From Labia minor (lineage: Eukaryota > Arthropoda > Insecta > Dermaptera > Spongiphoridae): DNA of 64,000 nucleotides. The stretch is taken from NCBI GenBank assembly GCA_963082975.1, contig OY720344.1, forward strand, positions 29,733,172-29,797,171. Reading direction: 5' to 3'. The translations under genes were made by a program, and so were the position numbers. The notes beneath the pieces were generated by a model. It was not told the origin of the DNA. It ran no database searches and saw nothing but the letters and a program-made list of their open reading frames with translations. Position 1 is the first letter of the stretch, and each line of letters opens with the position of its first letter. Shown here piece by piece: positions 23,625 through 35,110 of this stretch.

Positions 23625-24430
23625 CGTGGCTCAACGGTACTCGAAAGTTCTTGGCAGCTACAACCACATTGCTCCAAGTGTCCTTATCCTGAACCTCTGT
23701 TCCATCTCTCGTACGTCATTCCCTCATCTTTCTTTGGCCCATAAATGCTGGGGAGAATCCTATTCTCAAATACTCTGAATCCACTCTCATCTCCTAAGAT
23801 CATAGACCATGTCTCACACTCATATAATACAACATACAAAATAATTGTTTTATATATTTTAATTTTCATTCCCTTTTATAATAATTTTGATGAGATAAGC
23901 CTCTTTACTGCATGATAACAGGCGTTTCCCGATTGCAACTTCGATTTAAATTCTTCTCAAATATTATTATCCTTCGTGATTACATTCAATTTTTCTACAT
24001 ATTCAAATTCTACATTTTGTTTGTTAATACTGCTCCTGTTTGTTTCTAAATATATTTATTTATCATTATTCATTTCGAACCTCATCTCTTTTCCTACCTC
24101 GATTAATTTTTCCTCGCTATCTGTAATTGCAATTGCCGAATCTCCTATTATATTTGAGTCGTCTGGGTCACCTAATATTTTACAATTGATTTCCGCATCT
24201 TACTCTTTCTTTACTACCTTCAAGATAAATTTTAAGATCAAAATTTGAAAAAGTTTATCCGGATCTATTGAGTCATGCGTAGGTTTTACTAAAGTCTACA
24301 AATAATTAGTGAACAGAGATATTGAATTCGCGGTTTTTTTAATATCTGTCATAATGAAAATATCTTAATTAATGTTGATCGATTTGGCCTGAACCCGCAA
24401 TGATATCGTCTAATATTTCCTCCGCCTATA
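23625..24430 (-). mobile_element. Non-LTR retrotransposon fragment R4b (longest RT remnant)
   Basis: The most complete R copy. In 5'-3' order on the reverse strand: CGFRPNRST (24373-24396), FVDFSK then DSIDPDKLF after a frameshift (RT motif A, about 24260-24302), a decayed YADD reading DPDDSNIIG (about 24155-24172), SKLQSGNACYHAVKRL, KIYKTIIL-VVLYECETWSM, and FENRILPSIYGPKKDE. These are reverse-transcriptase landmarks of a LINE; the clade is not assigned. It has frameshifts and stops. The endonuclease domain and the rest of the 5' end are missing. Confidence 0.9.
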
Positions 24431-25255
24431 GTTTATAAGTATTGTATATGTTATAATAGAGTATAATATTTCTTGATCATTTCATTTTGATATTTTGATT
24501 CATTGCTTGATTTTTATTGAATATTTTTAATTATAATAAAATTTGAGAAAATGCAAAGTTAGAGACTTGAGACAATTTATAAAAATTAACGGTATAAAAG
24601 TATTGATAAAACTAAAGATAAATTAACAATATATACATTCATTAATAGTATTAATTTAAATTAATGGATTTATTTGATTTTTTATTATTAAGTTCATTTA
24701 TTAATTTTTTTAGATCATAGTTAATTCCCTCCCTTAAAATAAAAGAAGTATTCAAATATAGAAAGAATAAATACAAAATAATTTAAGTTAAATATGATTT
24801 AAATATTTTATTATATTAATTAAAATGGGGACTTTTAGAATAAATTATTTAATTGAAATGATATTTGAATATTAGAATTTAAAATAAAAAGTTAAATATT
24901 ATAATAATTCTTTGATTGCTAGTTATATACATTGTGTAAAATGAGTCCGCCAGTCAGTGGGCCACGATGTTCATAATTCTAAATTATCGGTTAAGTAGGA
25001 AATTTCTTTTTTGTTTGTTTCTATGACAGCAAAAAAGTAAACAAATTACATACATATATACATACATACATACAAACACTCTCCTTTATATATATAGATA
25101 AATAAAATAAAATTAAAAATATTTATGTTATGTTCATATCAGTTTTTTATTACATTAATAGATATATTAAAATTATTTGAAATTGTTTCTGTAGCTGGAA
25201 ATTAATTTACTTCAAACCGTCGGTCGGTTCGGACCTGGCCACAGGTCAACTTATT

Positions 25256-25625
25256 TGTATTTATTTAAGAACAAATTGATAATATTGGATCTGTCTCCCA
25301 AATTTAATTTATAGAAAGAAGATATATAAATGATTGTAAAGTTTAAAATATTATTTAAATTTATTAAATAATTATATTTTATACCAATAGATAAACAATG
25401 TAATTTATTTAGTAGATATAATTATAATTATATAGAAGATATTAAAATTATATTTTGTTATATTTTATTCATGTTATTTAAATGTTATTGTTCATTCAAA
25501 TAAATATTAAAAATTATGTTGCATTTATATTAATTAAAAAAAAGTATATTAAAGTTAATGAAATTTTGTGATTTTTAAAAAAATAAATTTTTTCATCAAA
25601 AATTTGAAAAACTATTTAATGAGTG
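25256..25625. other. AT-rich spacer, nothing recognised
   Basis: No repeat or open frame recognised. Ends with the left target-duplication copy AATGAGTG (25618-25625). Confidence 0.5.
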
Positions 25626-25758
25626 CAGTCCACTCTAGAGGGCGATAAACCGGGCAGTTAAAGTGATGGTCTGTGGTCCGGGGCGTCAAATCACCAGGGC
25701 GGCAATTTATTTATTTATATCTATTGCCCGAGGCGCCATAAATACTAGAGCGGGCCTT
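25626..25758. mobile_element. hAT-type MITE (hAT6), GC-rich
   Basis: Ends CAGTCCACTCTAGAG and, inverted, AAGGCCCGCTCTAG, of the CAGGGCCGGCTCTAG type common in hAT MITEs. Flanked by AATGAGTG (25618-25625) and GATGAGTG (25759-25766), 7 of 8 matching. G+C-rich interior with GCCCGAGGCGCC. About 133 bp. Confidence 0.75.
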
Positions 25759-25766
25759 GATGAGTG

Positions 25767-28343
25767 ATATATATTTTTCATGCAATGAATTGATTTGGAA
25801 ATAATTTATAGGTAAATTAAATAGAAATCTTTGGTTTAATTCAATTAGAACTGATTGAAATAAATAAATGAATAACTTTTTGTTCACCTCTCGAAAATTT
25901 AGCTTTTTGATTCAGATCAAATTTAAATATTTTAATAAATTTTTATACATGTAAAAATTTAATTTATAAAAATAATAATATAAAGTCATGAAAATCGTAA
26001 TATTTAAATTAAACAATTGCCCACGGCTCATTTTTAAAAGGATGTAAATTATTCCAAATAAAAATATTTTTATTTAATCAAACAATTTTTAATATTAATT
26101 TATAATAAGTAACTAACGTTTTATGATAGAAGTAATAAAATCTACCCAAATTACGTTCCAGGTGGGCCCAAACTCTAACCCTTTTGCAAGTATAGTTATA
26201 GGTACTCGCAACAATACAAAATATTTACTTGAATTTTCAAAATAAAAAAATAATTATTTAGTTTCTAAATATTAAAGTTCTGAAACACGTTATCTATTGT
26301 TATCTATTTGTTGATTAGAATAATTATGATTAGAAAATAAAATAAGATAATATTTTTAACTTCCTATTGTTGAAGGCTTCTCTAACCGATCTTTAATGTA
26401 AATGGAATAAGGAGATGAGGCTTTGGTAATTAGAAGAATAAATAATTTTACATTTTTGGAATTATTTTGGCAATAACTTTAATATTTTTGATAAAATCCT
26501 TCTTAATTAAGATTTTTATTTTCAAAATTTATCATAATTTTATTAATACATTAATTATTAAAACCATTTTTATTTTTTTAATGAAAAATTATAATCCAAA
26601 AATTTTATACATCTGATATTTATTAGATAATTTATTAGGAGTCAATGGGTAGCTTGCAGGAAATCAGATAAGAATTTTTATTATTTATTTTATTATTTTC
26701 ATTATATTTTTTAATAAGGTATAATATCATTATAAAACAGGTATTCACCAAACACTTTTCTTAGTTTGGGATTCCATATTCCACAACTTTCATCATTTAT
26801 ATGATTTTTATGGATTTTTGAATAAATTTCCCTGTTTGTGGTAATTTATTTATTAAAATTCTTTTGTGCCAAAAGTTCTATATCAGGCTGTTTTTTAAAC
26901 AAATACTTATTTGATTGACATTAAATGATTTTGAAGTAAACCTATTTCTTAACCAATTGATTGTTAAAGAAGTTTTTGCCCAAAATGATATCCATATTTT
27001 TCTTGCCTTTTTAACTAAGACTATATTTTTTCTTTCATTTAATTTTTTTATTTGTTATAGGTAGATTTTGATGACAAAAAAATTAATATTAATCTTAAGT
27101 AATAACCATTTAATAGCAAGACTTGATATAAAAGTACATAATGTAATTTAAAATTTGACTTAAAAAGATGAAGTCAAAATAAAAGATAAAACGAAATATT
27201 TCACTCCAAAAATTAAATTGAAAGTGTCAAATATTACATTACAATTTTCAAATTATTTCCATCTTAAATTGCTTAAATTGCAGATTTATTGGAATTTGTA
27301 AAAAGTTTTTCCTGAAAATCCAAGTAATATTTAATTAATTTTTTAGGTTTAAATTTGAAAACATACAGACAGAAGAAAGACAAATTTGCATTTTTTTATA
27401 ACAAAAACTGAAAACAAAAGAATAACCGTATTATCTATTATTAATAATTAAAATTTCTTTTTTTTAATATAATACAATAGAATAAAGGTTGTATAATCAC
27501 ATAAATATTGTCGTAACTTCGTTATTCATTCCCAAAGTTAATGGCAAAAACACTTGTGAGAAGAAGGCTCATTTACAGGGTAACTTTCTCTGATTAATTG
27601 CTGGATGAAATGAACATAAATAAGATTTAATTGTGGCAGGAACACTGAAAAACAAAATTAAAATTAGTAATTTTGAAAGCGCTTTTGACATTTAAATAAT
27701 TTCGAGGGAGAATAAATAAGTTAGATGTCTTTTTATACTATAATTCATCTCATTGAGATTTAATAATAATTTTTGTAAAAATTATTTAATACTTTTCTTT
27801 CTCTAATAACTCCTCCGCATCCTCTTATATTTCCATAAAGTTTAAATTTTATTACAAATTGTGTCTATATTTCTTGAAAAAAAGAAGCAATTATTATAAT
27901 ATATATAATGTGTTATGTGAGTATTTATGTAAATTTATTAAATATTCTATTTTCTGTTCCAGTTTTCATTTTATACGCTGTTGACTCATTTTTTTTTATT
28001 AATTTTCAATTCAAATTTAAAAATTTATATTCAAGAAAGTTAATTAGTAAAAGTATATAAGTACATATTTCTTAATAAACATATCTCTATTTAAATATTG
28101 TTTTATTTAAATTATTCACTTTTATATTTTAATTAAATTTGTTTTTATTTTCAAGATGAAAACAATTAATGACAAAATCACAATAATATAAAATAAATAA
28201 ATAAATTTGAGTTACATTTCTAATAAATTAATGATATATTTGATCTAACTGCAGAATACAAATAAAATTATGTACTAAATTATTTATATTAGTAATAATA
28301 TAGTATTTGATGACTTTATTTTGAAGTTCAATTTATTTTTATT
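25767..28343. other. AT-rich intergenic DNA, nothing recognised
   Basis: No exon, RNA gene, tandem repeat or transposon terminus recognised on either strand. Confidence 0.5.
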
Positions 28344-28955
28344 ACCGACCGACGATAGTAAGGGAGGTATTGTTTTCACACCAAATTTCACATGTGGAGA
28401 TTTTTACATATCTCCACGAATCATGCATTTTCTAAACAGAAAAAAGTATTTTTAGCATGATGTCTGTCCGTCCGTCTGTCCGTCTGTCCGTCCGTATAGA
28501 TGTGTACAGCCTGAACGGCTCAACCGATTTTGATGAAATTTGGTATATTTACTTAATGCATCAGTGGGATGAATTGATCAACTTTTGGTGCAAATCCGGA
28601 AACCGGAAGTCGTAGTATTAGCGATCGACGATAGGAAGGGAAGGGTTATTTTCACACCAAATTTCACATGAGGAGATTTTTTTATATATCACCACGAATC
28701 ATACACTTTGTATTGGTTTTATCCTCGGGAAAATCATATTTATTAGTTTTTTCTTGATTTAAAATTATATGACGTCACAGCTTGGTCTTACATATATATT
28801 ATAAATAAAATAAAATTAAAAATATTTATGTTATATGCCTATATGTTTTTTATTACATTAATAGATATATTAAAATTATTTGAAATTGTTTCTGTAGCTG
28901 GAAATTAATTTTTCAAACCGTCGGTCGGTTCGGACCTGGCACAGGTCAACTTATT
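28344..28955 (+). mobile_element. Family A element, copy A6 (uninterrupted reference copy)
   Basis: 612 bp from ACCGACCGACGATAG to CAGGTCAACTTATT. Layout: head sub-repeat (28344-28435), CTGT/CCGT microsatellite (28464-28495), GATGAAATTTGGTA, ATCAACTTTTGGTG, CCGGAAACCGGAAG, second sub-repeat starting GATCGACGATAGGAAGG (28622-28720), a TGACGTCA block, TATATATTATAAATAAAATAAAA (in two halves around 28795-28812), and a tail with GTTTCTGTAGCTGGAAATTA and CGTCGGTCGGT. The last string is the inverted complement of the head ACCGACCGACG. Non-coding. Confidence 0.9.
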
Positions 28956-29309
28956 TATATATTATTATAATTAAACAATTTCGGCGTTGTTGGCATATTA
29001 AGCAACGAGATATGCTACTATGGCTCTTGGTAGAGTCAAAGTGAGCAGCAGCTTTATTTTAGCTTTAAAACTACACCATATTTATTAGGCATTGTAAACG
29101 AAGGAGAAGTTTAAATGTTAATATAAAGCACGACGAATTAGAGAATAGAAAAGGATAAAAAATGATTGAATTTTGTGTACCTATTATTATTATTTATTTA
29201 CTTTAATATTAAAGCGAAATTCTCTATAAATTCTATAAATAAACAGAGGCAAACACTATTTATGAAAAAGAAAACAGCCCTAGACAACGAGAAGATTTTA
29301 AACCAAGAC
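28956..29309. other. AT-rich spacer, nothing firm
   Basis: Unique sequence. An open frame at 29166-29468 is mostly low-complexity and runs into the hAT2 element, so it is not a gene. Confidence 0.45.
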
Positions 29310-30100
29310 TATAAAATATATCAATATCTAATCAATTTTAAAAATTTATATATTACACGATGTTGTTCATTCAGAGCCTCTACAGCAGTGATTCTCAAAG
29401 TGGGCGCTACCGCCCCCTCGTGGGTGCTGCCGCGATCCAAGGGGCGGTTATGGTCACGGTACATTTAGGGAAAATTACTTGTATATTACTTTTCTATTCA
29501 TCTATTCTGATATCAATAAACATAAATAAATACATAAATTCAATGTTTCTAATTTACACCTTTATTTATAATATTTTGAGGATAGTTACATTTATCTTTC
29601 TGTTTAATTGTTACTAAAATTAAAAAAAGTTAATTTCAAGGGGGCACTGAGTAAATTTTTCTCCGGAAAGAGGGCAAAATAAGCTTGGGAACCACTGCTC
29701 CACAGGCTCACTGAAGATGTCGATTCATTTCCAACAATGAAAATAAAATTAATAATTCTTACAATTTCCACACCAAGAATTATTATAATATTTAAATTGT
29801 TATTTTAATTTCTAATGATTTATTCTAAAAGTTCTCATTTTAAATAATTTAATAAAATATTTAGATCATATTTATCTTAAATTATTATTTTATTTGAGAG
29901 TATTTCTTCTTTTCATATCTTATAAAATTTATTTACCTATTTCTAATGAGAAAAAAAACAATTATTTTTGTTTTTTTTTTGTATTATCAAGTAAATAATA
30001 TTTTTAAAACGTCAATTAAATTTTATTTTTGTTTTTTTTTTAGTTTAATACCTCAATTATTAATTATTACTCTATTATAAGTGCAAAAATGATTTATATT
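29310..30100 (+). mobile_element. Helitron-like body Hel4 with nested hAT2
   Basis: Forward-strand sequence matching the complement of Hel3 (about 13560-14680): CAATATCTAATCAAT, CATTCAGAGCCT, CTCACTGAAG, GATCATATTTATCTTAAATTA and CGTCAATTAAATTT in order. Neither Helitron terminus is visible. B1 is absent here and hAT2 is absent from Hel3. Non-coding. Confidence 0.65.
29386..29697. mobile_element. hAT-type MITE (hAT2) inside Hel4
   Basis: Ends CAGTGATTCTCAAAG and, inverted, CAGTGGTTCCCAAGC. Flanked by CTCTACAG (29378-29385) and CTCCACAG (29698-29705). The Hel3 paralogue shows a single uninterrupted copy of the site (complement of CTGTGGAG at about 14598-14605), proving the insertion. G+C-rich subterminal parts, AT-rich centre, 312 bp. 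Confidence 0.92.
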
Positions 30101-30476
30101 ATATAAAAAATTATAATTTATTAGACAAATGATAATGACCCAAAGAATATTTAAAACCATATTTACTTATACGGAATTGTATAATAACGTATTTGAGAAG
30201 TTATTTGCGAGTAATATTCACGTTTTTTGTAAGATATGTGTCTCGACGTTTGATATTTAAATTTTAAATTTTTAATAATTTAATACTTCATTTTTAAGAA
30301 TTTGATTCTTCTCCCATCCGAGCAGGACTATATAAGATTATATATTTTATTGTAATATTATTTATTTTTAATATTAAATAATATTTATGTATATGTTTTA
30401 TTTTTAAGTACCTTAAGGTTATCCGGGGTTTAAGTATTATTGAAGTAATATATGTGTAAATTATTTATCACTTATT
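30101..30476. other. AT-rich spacer, nothing recognised
   Basis: No feature recognised. Confidence 0.5.
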
Positions 30477-31205
30477 TCTATCTATCTGTGTGCTCCTACG
30501 GAATTCTAGAGTTCTTGGCCGCACCAACCACATTTCTCCAAGTCCCTATTCTGAGTCACAACCATCCAATCCCTACCCTCTCACATCTCTCTCATGTCCC
30601 TTCCTAAATTGTGCACCCATCATCCTTAATCTTCCAAGCGGATGTTTTCCAAATGGTATCCCCACTAGTATATTTTTCCCCATTCTTTCCTCTCCCATTC
30701 TAGTCACTAGCCCTGCCCATCGCAGCCTTCTCGATTTTATAACCTTAACTATGTCTGGAGATGCATAGAGGCCATGCAATTCCTCGTTATGCAGTATCCG
30801 TCATTCTCCGGTGACTTCATCTTTCTCTGGCCTATAAATGCTGCAAACAATCCTATTCTCAAATACTCTAAATCTACTCTCGTTCTCCAGGGTCATTTAC
30901 GATGCCTCACGCCCATATAATTCAACCGGAAAAATAAATGTTTTGTATATTTCAATTTTGATCCCCTTTGATAATAATTTTGATGAGATAAGCCCCTTTA
31001 CTGCATGATAACATGAGTTACCCGATTGCAACCTCGATTTAAATTCTTCTCGAATATTATTATCCTTCGTGATTACAGAACCTAAGTATTAAAATTTTTC
31101 TACATTTTCAAATTTTACATTTTGTATTTAAAGAATTTGTGTGTTAATACTGTTCCTCTCATCATTAATTTCTAATTTTATAAATTTTTATTTATTGTTC
31201 ATTAA
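30477..31205 (-). mobile_element. Non-LTR retrotransposon fragment R5
   Basis: Reverse-strand R copy with GATA tail at the left, then the RT C-terminus with long intact stretches: LHGLYASPDIVKVIKSRRLR-type, GEERMGKNILVG and GKHPLGR (30573-30779), GPEKDE/FENRI, LSSKLLSKGIK, and up to the KTKY/VEKL region near 31100-31205. 5'-truncated. A few frame breaks. Among the better-preserved copies. Confidence 0.85.
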
Positions 31206-32261
31206 GGAAGAAATGTCCTCTTCGAGAAACTTATCGTCTTTTTCGGATTAAACTTTATAAAGAGCGCCCTGGGCAAAATGGTTTTAGTTGAGGAACCTGT
31301 GACAAGGTCGCATTCCTTTCTAGGTCATCCTGGACCCCTTTTTCAACCTCGACAACGACATTGTAAAAACAAAGGAGTGTTTTCTTTTTAAGCACTTTCC
31401 TTTTAAAGAAAGAGTTATTATTATTATTTTTATTTTTACTGTTTTCAGTAGTATCTAAATACAAACAAAATATCCTAAATAGGTAACTAACAAATCAAGT
31501 AGAATATTCTCATACATTTATCATTCCACAAGTTACTTCAAATATAAAGATAAATATAAAAATTAAAGAGATGAAAGTTAAAGAAGGATGAAGGAAAACA
31601 AAAAACAGGTTAGAATGTTGGACGTGTATTAAAATAAGGATGTAAGAAAATATATAATAATAAATTTATTTATTGATTCCTGGAATTGAATTGGATGAAA
31701 GATTATTTTTATTTTCTGACATACTTCGTAAAGGAAAATATTGCAATAATAAAGGAATATTGAATTTTTACTATGTTTTTATATGCTTAGATTTAATTTA
31801 TGGTATTTTACTATGTGTATATATGTTCCAGTATATCACTATGTGGATGATCACGAAAAAATGCGAAAATTCAATTTATAATAAGAGTAGACACAAAAAA
31901 TATGGTATAAAAATATAATAAAATATCATTTTTATTATATATTTTTAATGGCTTTTGGTTTCTTAGCAAATTTAACCCAACATTTCATTTATTATTATTA
32001 ATATTATTAATATATTATTTTGATTATATTGCATATTTTTAATTTTTATTATATTTAAATAAAATTATATACTATATGTATTATTAAAATTACCCTCACT
32101 ATTTATATGTTATTTAGGCAACCACATTTAAATTAAAAATTAAATTAAACAATTAAATTATTAATTTATTAAATATTATTACTCAAAAAAGCATCTTTAG
32201 AATGAGTTAAATTTTTAATATATAGCTATTATACCCAAAATTTATAAATTTATATAGGAAT
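31206..32261. other. Intergenic DNA, nothing firm
   Basis: 31255-31400 is somewhat richer in G+C (AGAGCGCCCTGGGC, AGGTCATCCTGGACCCC) with a 69-codon frame on the reverse strand that decays into Asn/Lys-rich sequence. No family recognised. The rest is AT-rich. Confidence 0.4.
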
Positions 32262-32634
32262 ATATTTTGGAAATAGGATTCTTCGCAGCATTTATGGGCC
32301 AAAGAAAGATCAGGTCACTAAAGAATGACGGAGACTTATTAACGAGGAATCGCTTGATCCATATGTAACTCCAGACATAATTAGGATCATAAAATTTAGA
32401 AAACCTTAATGGGCAGTGGCTATAATGAAATGAAATACTGGTGAAAAATATATTTGTGGGAAGACCGATTTTGAAAACCAAGGACACGGTTGAGGGACAA
32501 TGTATGAAAAGACATAAGAGTGATGGGAGAAAATAGGAGTTGGATGGATGTAGCTCATGATAGGGATACTTGGAGGAATGTGGTTGCTGCGGCCAAGAAC
32601 TTTCGAATCCTGTAGAGCCACAGAGAAAGATAGG
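32262..32634 (+). mobile_element. Non-LTR retrotransposon fragment R6
   Basis: R fragment from the ENRILRSIYGPKKD region (32272-32310) to the 3' end GTAGAGCCACAGAGAAAGATAGG. Stops interrupt the frame. ATAGGA occurs at both borders, a weak candidate target duplication. Confidence 0.85.
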
Positions 32635-32956
32635 ATACTTTCTTAAGTATACATACGAGTATATTTATAATTATTACACTGGTCAATAGTGATTTTGGAG
32701 GTGATTTATATGAATTTGATGCCCTGAGTTTAAATATGCCATTAGTTTTTGCCTATAAGCTCGAATTTTTAAGATATCAAAATTTTAGTAAATTATATAT
32801 TACACTGTTTTAAAAGAAAAGTCATTGTTTAAACAAACAAATTAATCAGGGATATTTTATTATATTACATAGATATTACTTATTAATACAAAAGAAAACA
32901 GAAAAAGTCATCATTTAAACGAATTACTCACTGAATCTTTTGCGTGACATTCTAGA
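32635..32956. other. AT-rich spacer, nothing recognised
   Basis: No feature recognised. Confidence 0.5.
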
Positions 32957-33520
32957 ATGTATTTTAGAACAATCCCATTTTCAAGTCCAGCAGTAATCTG
33001 CCATCATGTGAGTATCCCATCTTCTTTGATAGCGATCCTCCATACATTTTATATCTTGGTGAAATCTTTCACCTTGCTCCTCACTAATGTCTCCTAAATT
33101 TTCAGGAAAACGGTCTAAGTGGCTATGTAAATTCGGCACCTTAATGCTCATGTGGCATCCAAGGGATCTGAAATTATTCAGCATCTTGTTGACTAATTCA
33201 ACAAAATTTTCAGCTTTGTGTTTACCCAGAAAATTTTGGACAACTGAAACAAATGAATTCCAGGCTTTTTGTTCAATCTCATTTCTTGAATTTATGTAGT
33301 CAGGGTCTTTAATCAGCTGTCTTATTTGTGGGCCATCAAATATTCCTGTTTTAATTTTTTCCATACTCAGCTGAGGCAGTTTTCTCTATATATGCAAAGC
33401 ATGATCCATTCTTATCATGAACCTTTACAAACTGCTTCATTAGACCCAGCTTGATGTGCAGTGGCGGAAAGATGATTTTCTCTCGTGAATCTAAAGGGTC
33501 GTTGATGATATTCTTATTTT
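32957..33520 (-). pseudogene. Frameshifted remnant of a multicopy arthropod protein, C-terminal part
   Basis: Two reverse-strand frames read as one protein. Frame 1 (about 33512-33384) gives NIINDPLDSREKIIFPPLHI and KLGLMKQFVKVHDKNGSCFA. After a shift in the T-run at 33380-33383 (A-run on the coding strand) frame 2 gives KLPQLSMEKIKTGIFDGPQ, SHLDRFPENLGDISEEQGER, FHQDIKCMEDRYQRRWD and MMADYCW, ending at a stop near 32981. I recognise this string set (PPLHIKLGLMK, FPENxGD, ERFHQDI, ADYCW) from unannotated proteins present in many arthropod genomes, often in many copies. A mobile-element origin is likely but not shown here. About 180 C-terminal residues remain; the N-terminal part is absent. 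Confidence 0.75.
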
Positions 33521-34919
33521 TTAAAATAATAATTAGTTATTTCATAAATATTATTATTTTAAATCCAATTGATTACAAAAGAAGACTGACAATAGGGAAA
33601 ACATATAAGAATCTATCCCTGAATAAATTTTACAACATTCATACTTGAAAGTATTAAATAGAAAAAATTTTATAGATAAGTGAATTTATCTAAAAATATA
33701 GAGCTGATACAGAAAAAATGCTTTCATATTTAGATTCAGTAATAAAAAATATAGTTAAAATCTACTCTAAAATCCTAGGTACCAAAAAAAAAAATTTTAT
33801 ACTTAGGCCTGTGATATTCGTCTCGTTTTCTGGTTTAAGGGTTTGGTTTATCTTAGTAATTTAAGTTATAATTATAATATAATTAATTTTACAAATGACA
33901 ATATCATTTGCCAAATTCTTATATTATAAAATAATCTTCCAAATAAAATACTTTTTTCTCAATTTTTTGTTTTATTTAAAATATAGAGTGAATATCAAAG
34001 AGATTTGGTGGATTTCAAATATATATAATACTTACATATACTTTTAAATACTACTCTATTAAATATAATAATTTTAGTTTTTTTTACTTCTCTTATATTA
34101 TCAAAAATATAAGTATTTTTTAACTCTAGTATTTTACATTTAGTAAATGGAACTAATTTATTATTTTCAATAAATTAATTAATTCACAAATTAACTTTTT
34201 TTTTTATTTTTTAATTGAAAAAATTACATTTGTATCTAAATACGTTCTTATCTTGGATAATTTTAATATTCCGAGATAAAATTTCAATTTATGAAAAAGA
34301 TCATGAAAATCGTGGGTTCAATTTATAACTACCTACAAGTATAAACGATGAAAGTCAGGTAATATTACTAAATAAATGAGATAAATATTATCTGTATAAT
34401 TTATTTCCACCTTAAATTTCTATTTACTTGCTCATTTAATTGGGAAGATAATTTATTCATTGTAAAAATGGAATATTTTTATTTCACTTTCTCATTTATT
34501 TATTTTGGTTTTATTATTCATTACCATAAACTGTTTTAAAATTTCCCCTTTAATATTTTTTAAAAGAATTATTAATTTTAAATATAATCAAATATTAATA
34601 TATTAATTTTCATTTTAAAAGATTATGCTAACTATCTATATTAAAATCGTTTGTTATTCTATATGTACTTTTGGATCTTGTTTGTTAAATGAAAATTAAT
34701 ATAATAATTAAAAAATATTCATAATTTATAATTTGAAATAAACAGGAGGTTATTTCATTACACGATTTTCTAAAAACCTAACCAATTTAAATTTCATAAA
34801 ATATTAATAATATATGAATATAAATATTTTCAAAGTTTATAAACAATCAAAGAACTAATGTTAATTAATATAATATGTATGTAGAATTTAGGAAGATATA
34901 TAGGAAATTAAAAACATTC

Positions 34920-35110
34920 AGATAATGAGAAGAGGCCGTCAATTAATTTGAGGATTATGACTGTCGGTTCCCCCAAATCCCCCTTTTAGATGTCACCAAT
35001 CTTGTCTAAAGGGAAAGCCAGGAGCAATACATTTGAGGCTGGATCAGTTATAAGAGCTGTCATGTATGATCAAGTGCACGATCTCCCACACTCTCCTGGG
35101 AAATAATAGA
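34920..35110. other. G+C-richer unique patch
   Basis: Contains AGAGGCCGTCAATTAATTTG, GTCGGTTCCCCCAAATCCCC and GATCTCCCACACTCTCCTGG. No open frame, no repeat match. Unknown. Confidence 0.3.

Larger units (their letters stand above)
23261..25098 (-). mobile_element. Helitron Hel2, non-autonomous, complete ends
   Basis: Reverse orientation. The 3' end reads ...GAGCAGCTAG, complement of CTAGCTGCTC at 23261, with the same two hairpins as Hel1. The 5' end reads TCTATATATATAAAGGAG, complement ending at 25098, followed by a GTAT-rich stretch. It sits between A (23260) and T (25099) with no duplication. It carries the R4a/R4b tandem and a body shared with Hel3 and Hel4. No Rep/helicase. 1838 bp including R. 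Confidence 0.9.
22770..25255 (+). mobile_element. Family A element, copy A5, interrupted by Helitron Hel2
   Basis: Head at 22770, (GTCC/GTCT)n at 22890-22927, all A landmarks, then ATATATATTA ending at 23260. Hel2 follows (23261-25098). The A tail resumes at 25099 (TAAATAAAATAAAATT) and ends near 25255. Very close to A6 in sequence. Confidence 0.9.

Noticed and set aside
33087..33299. + strand frame over the pseudogene
   Set aside because: Antisense shadow of the recognised reverse-strand protein remnant.
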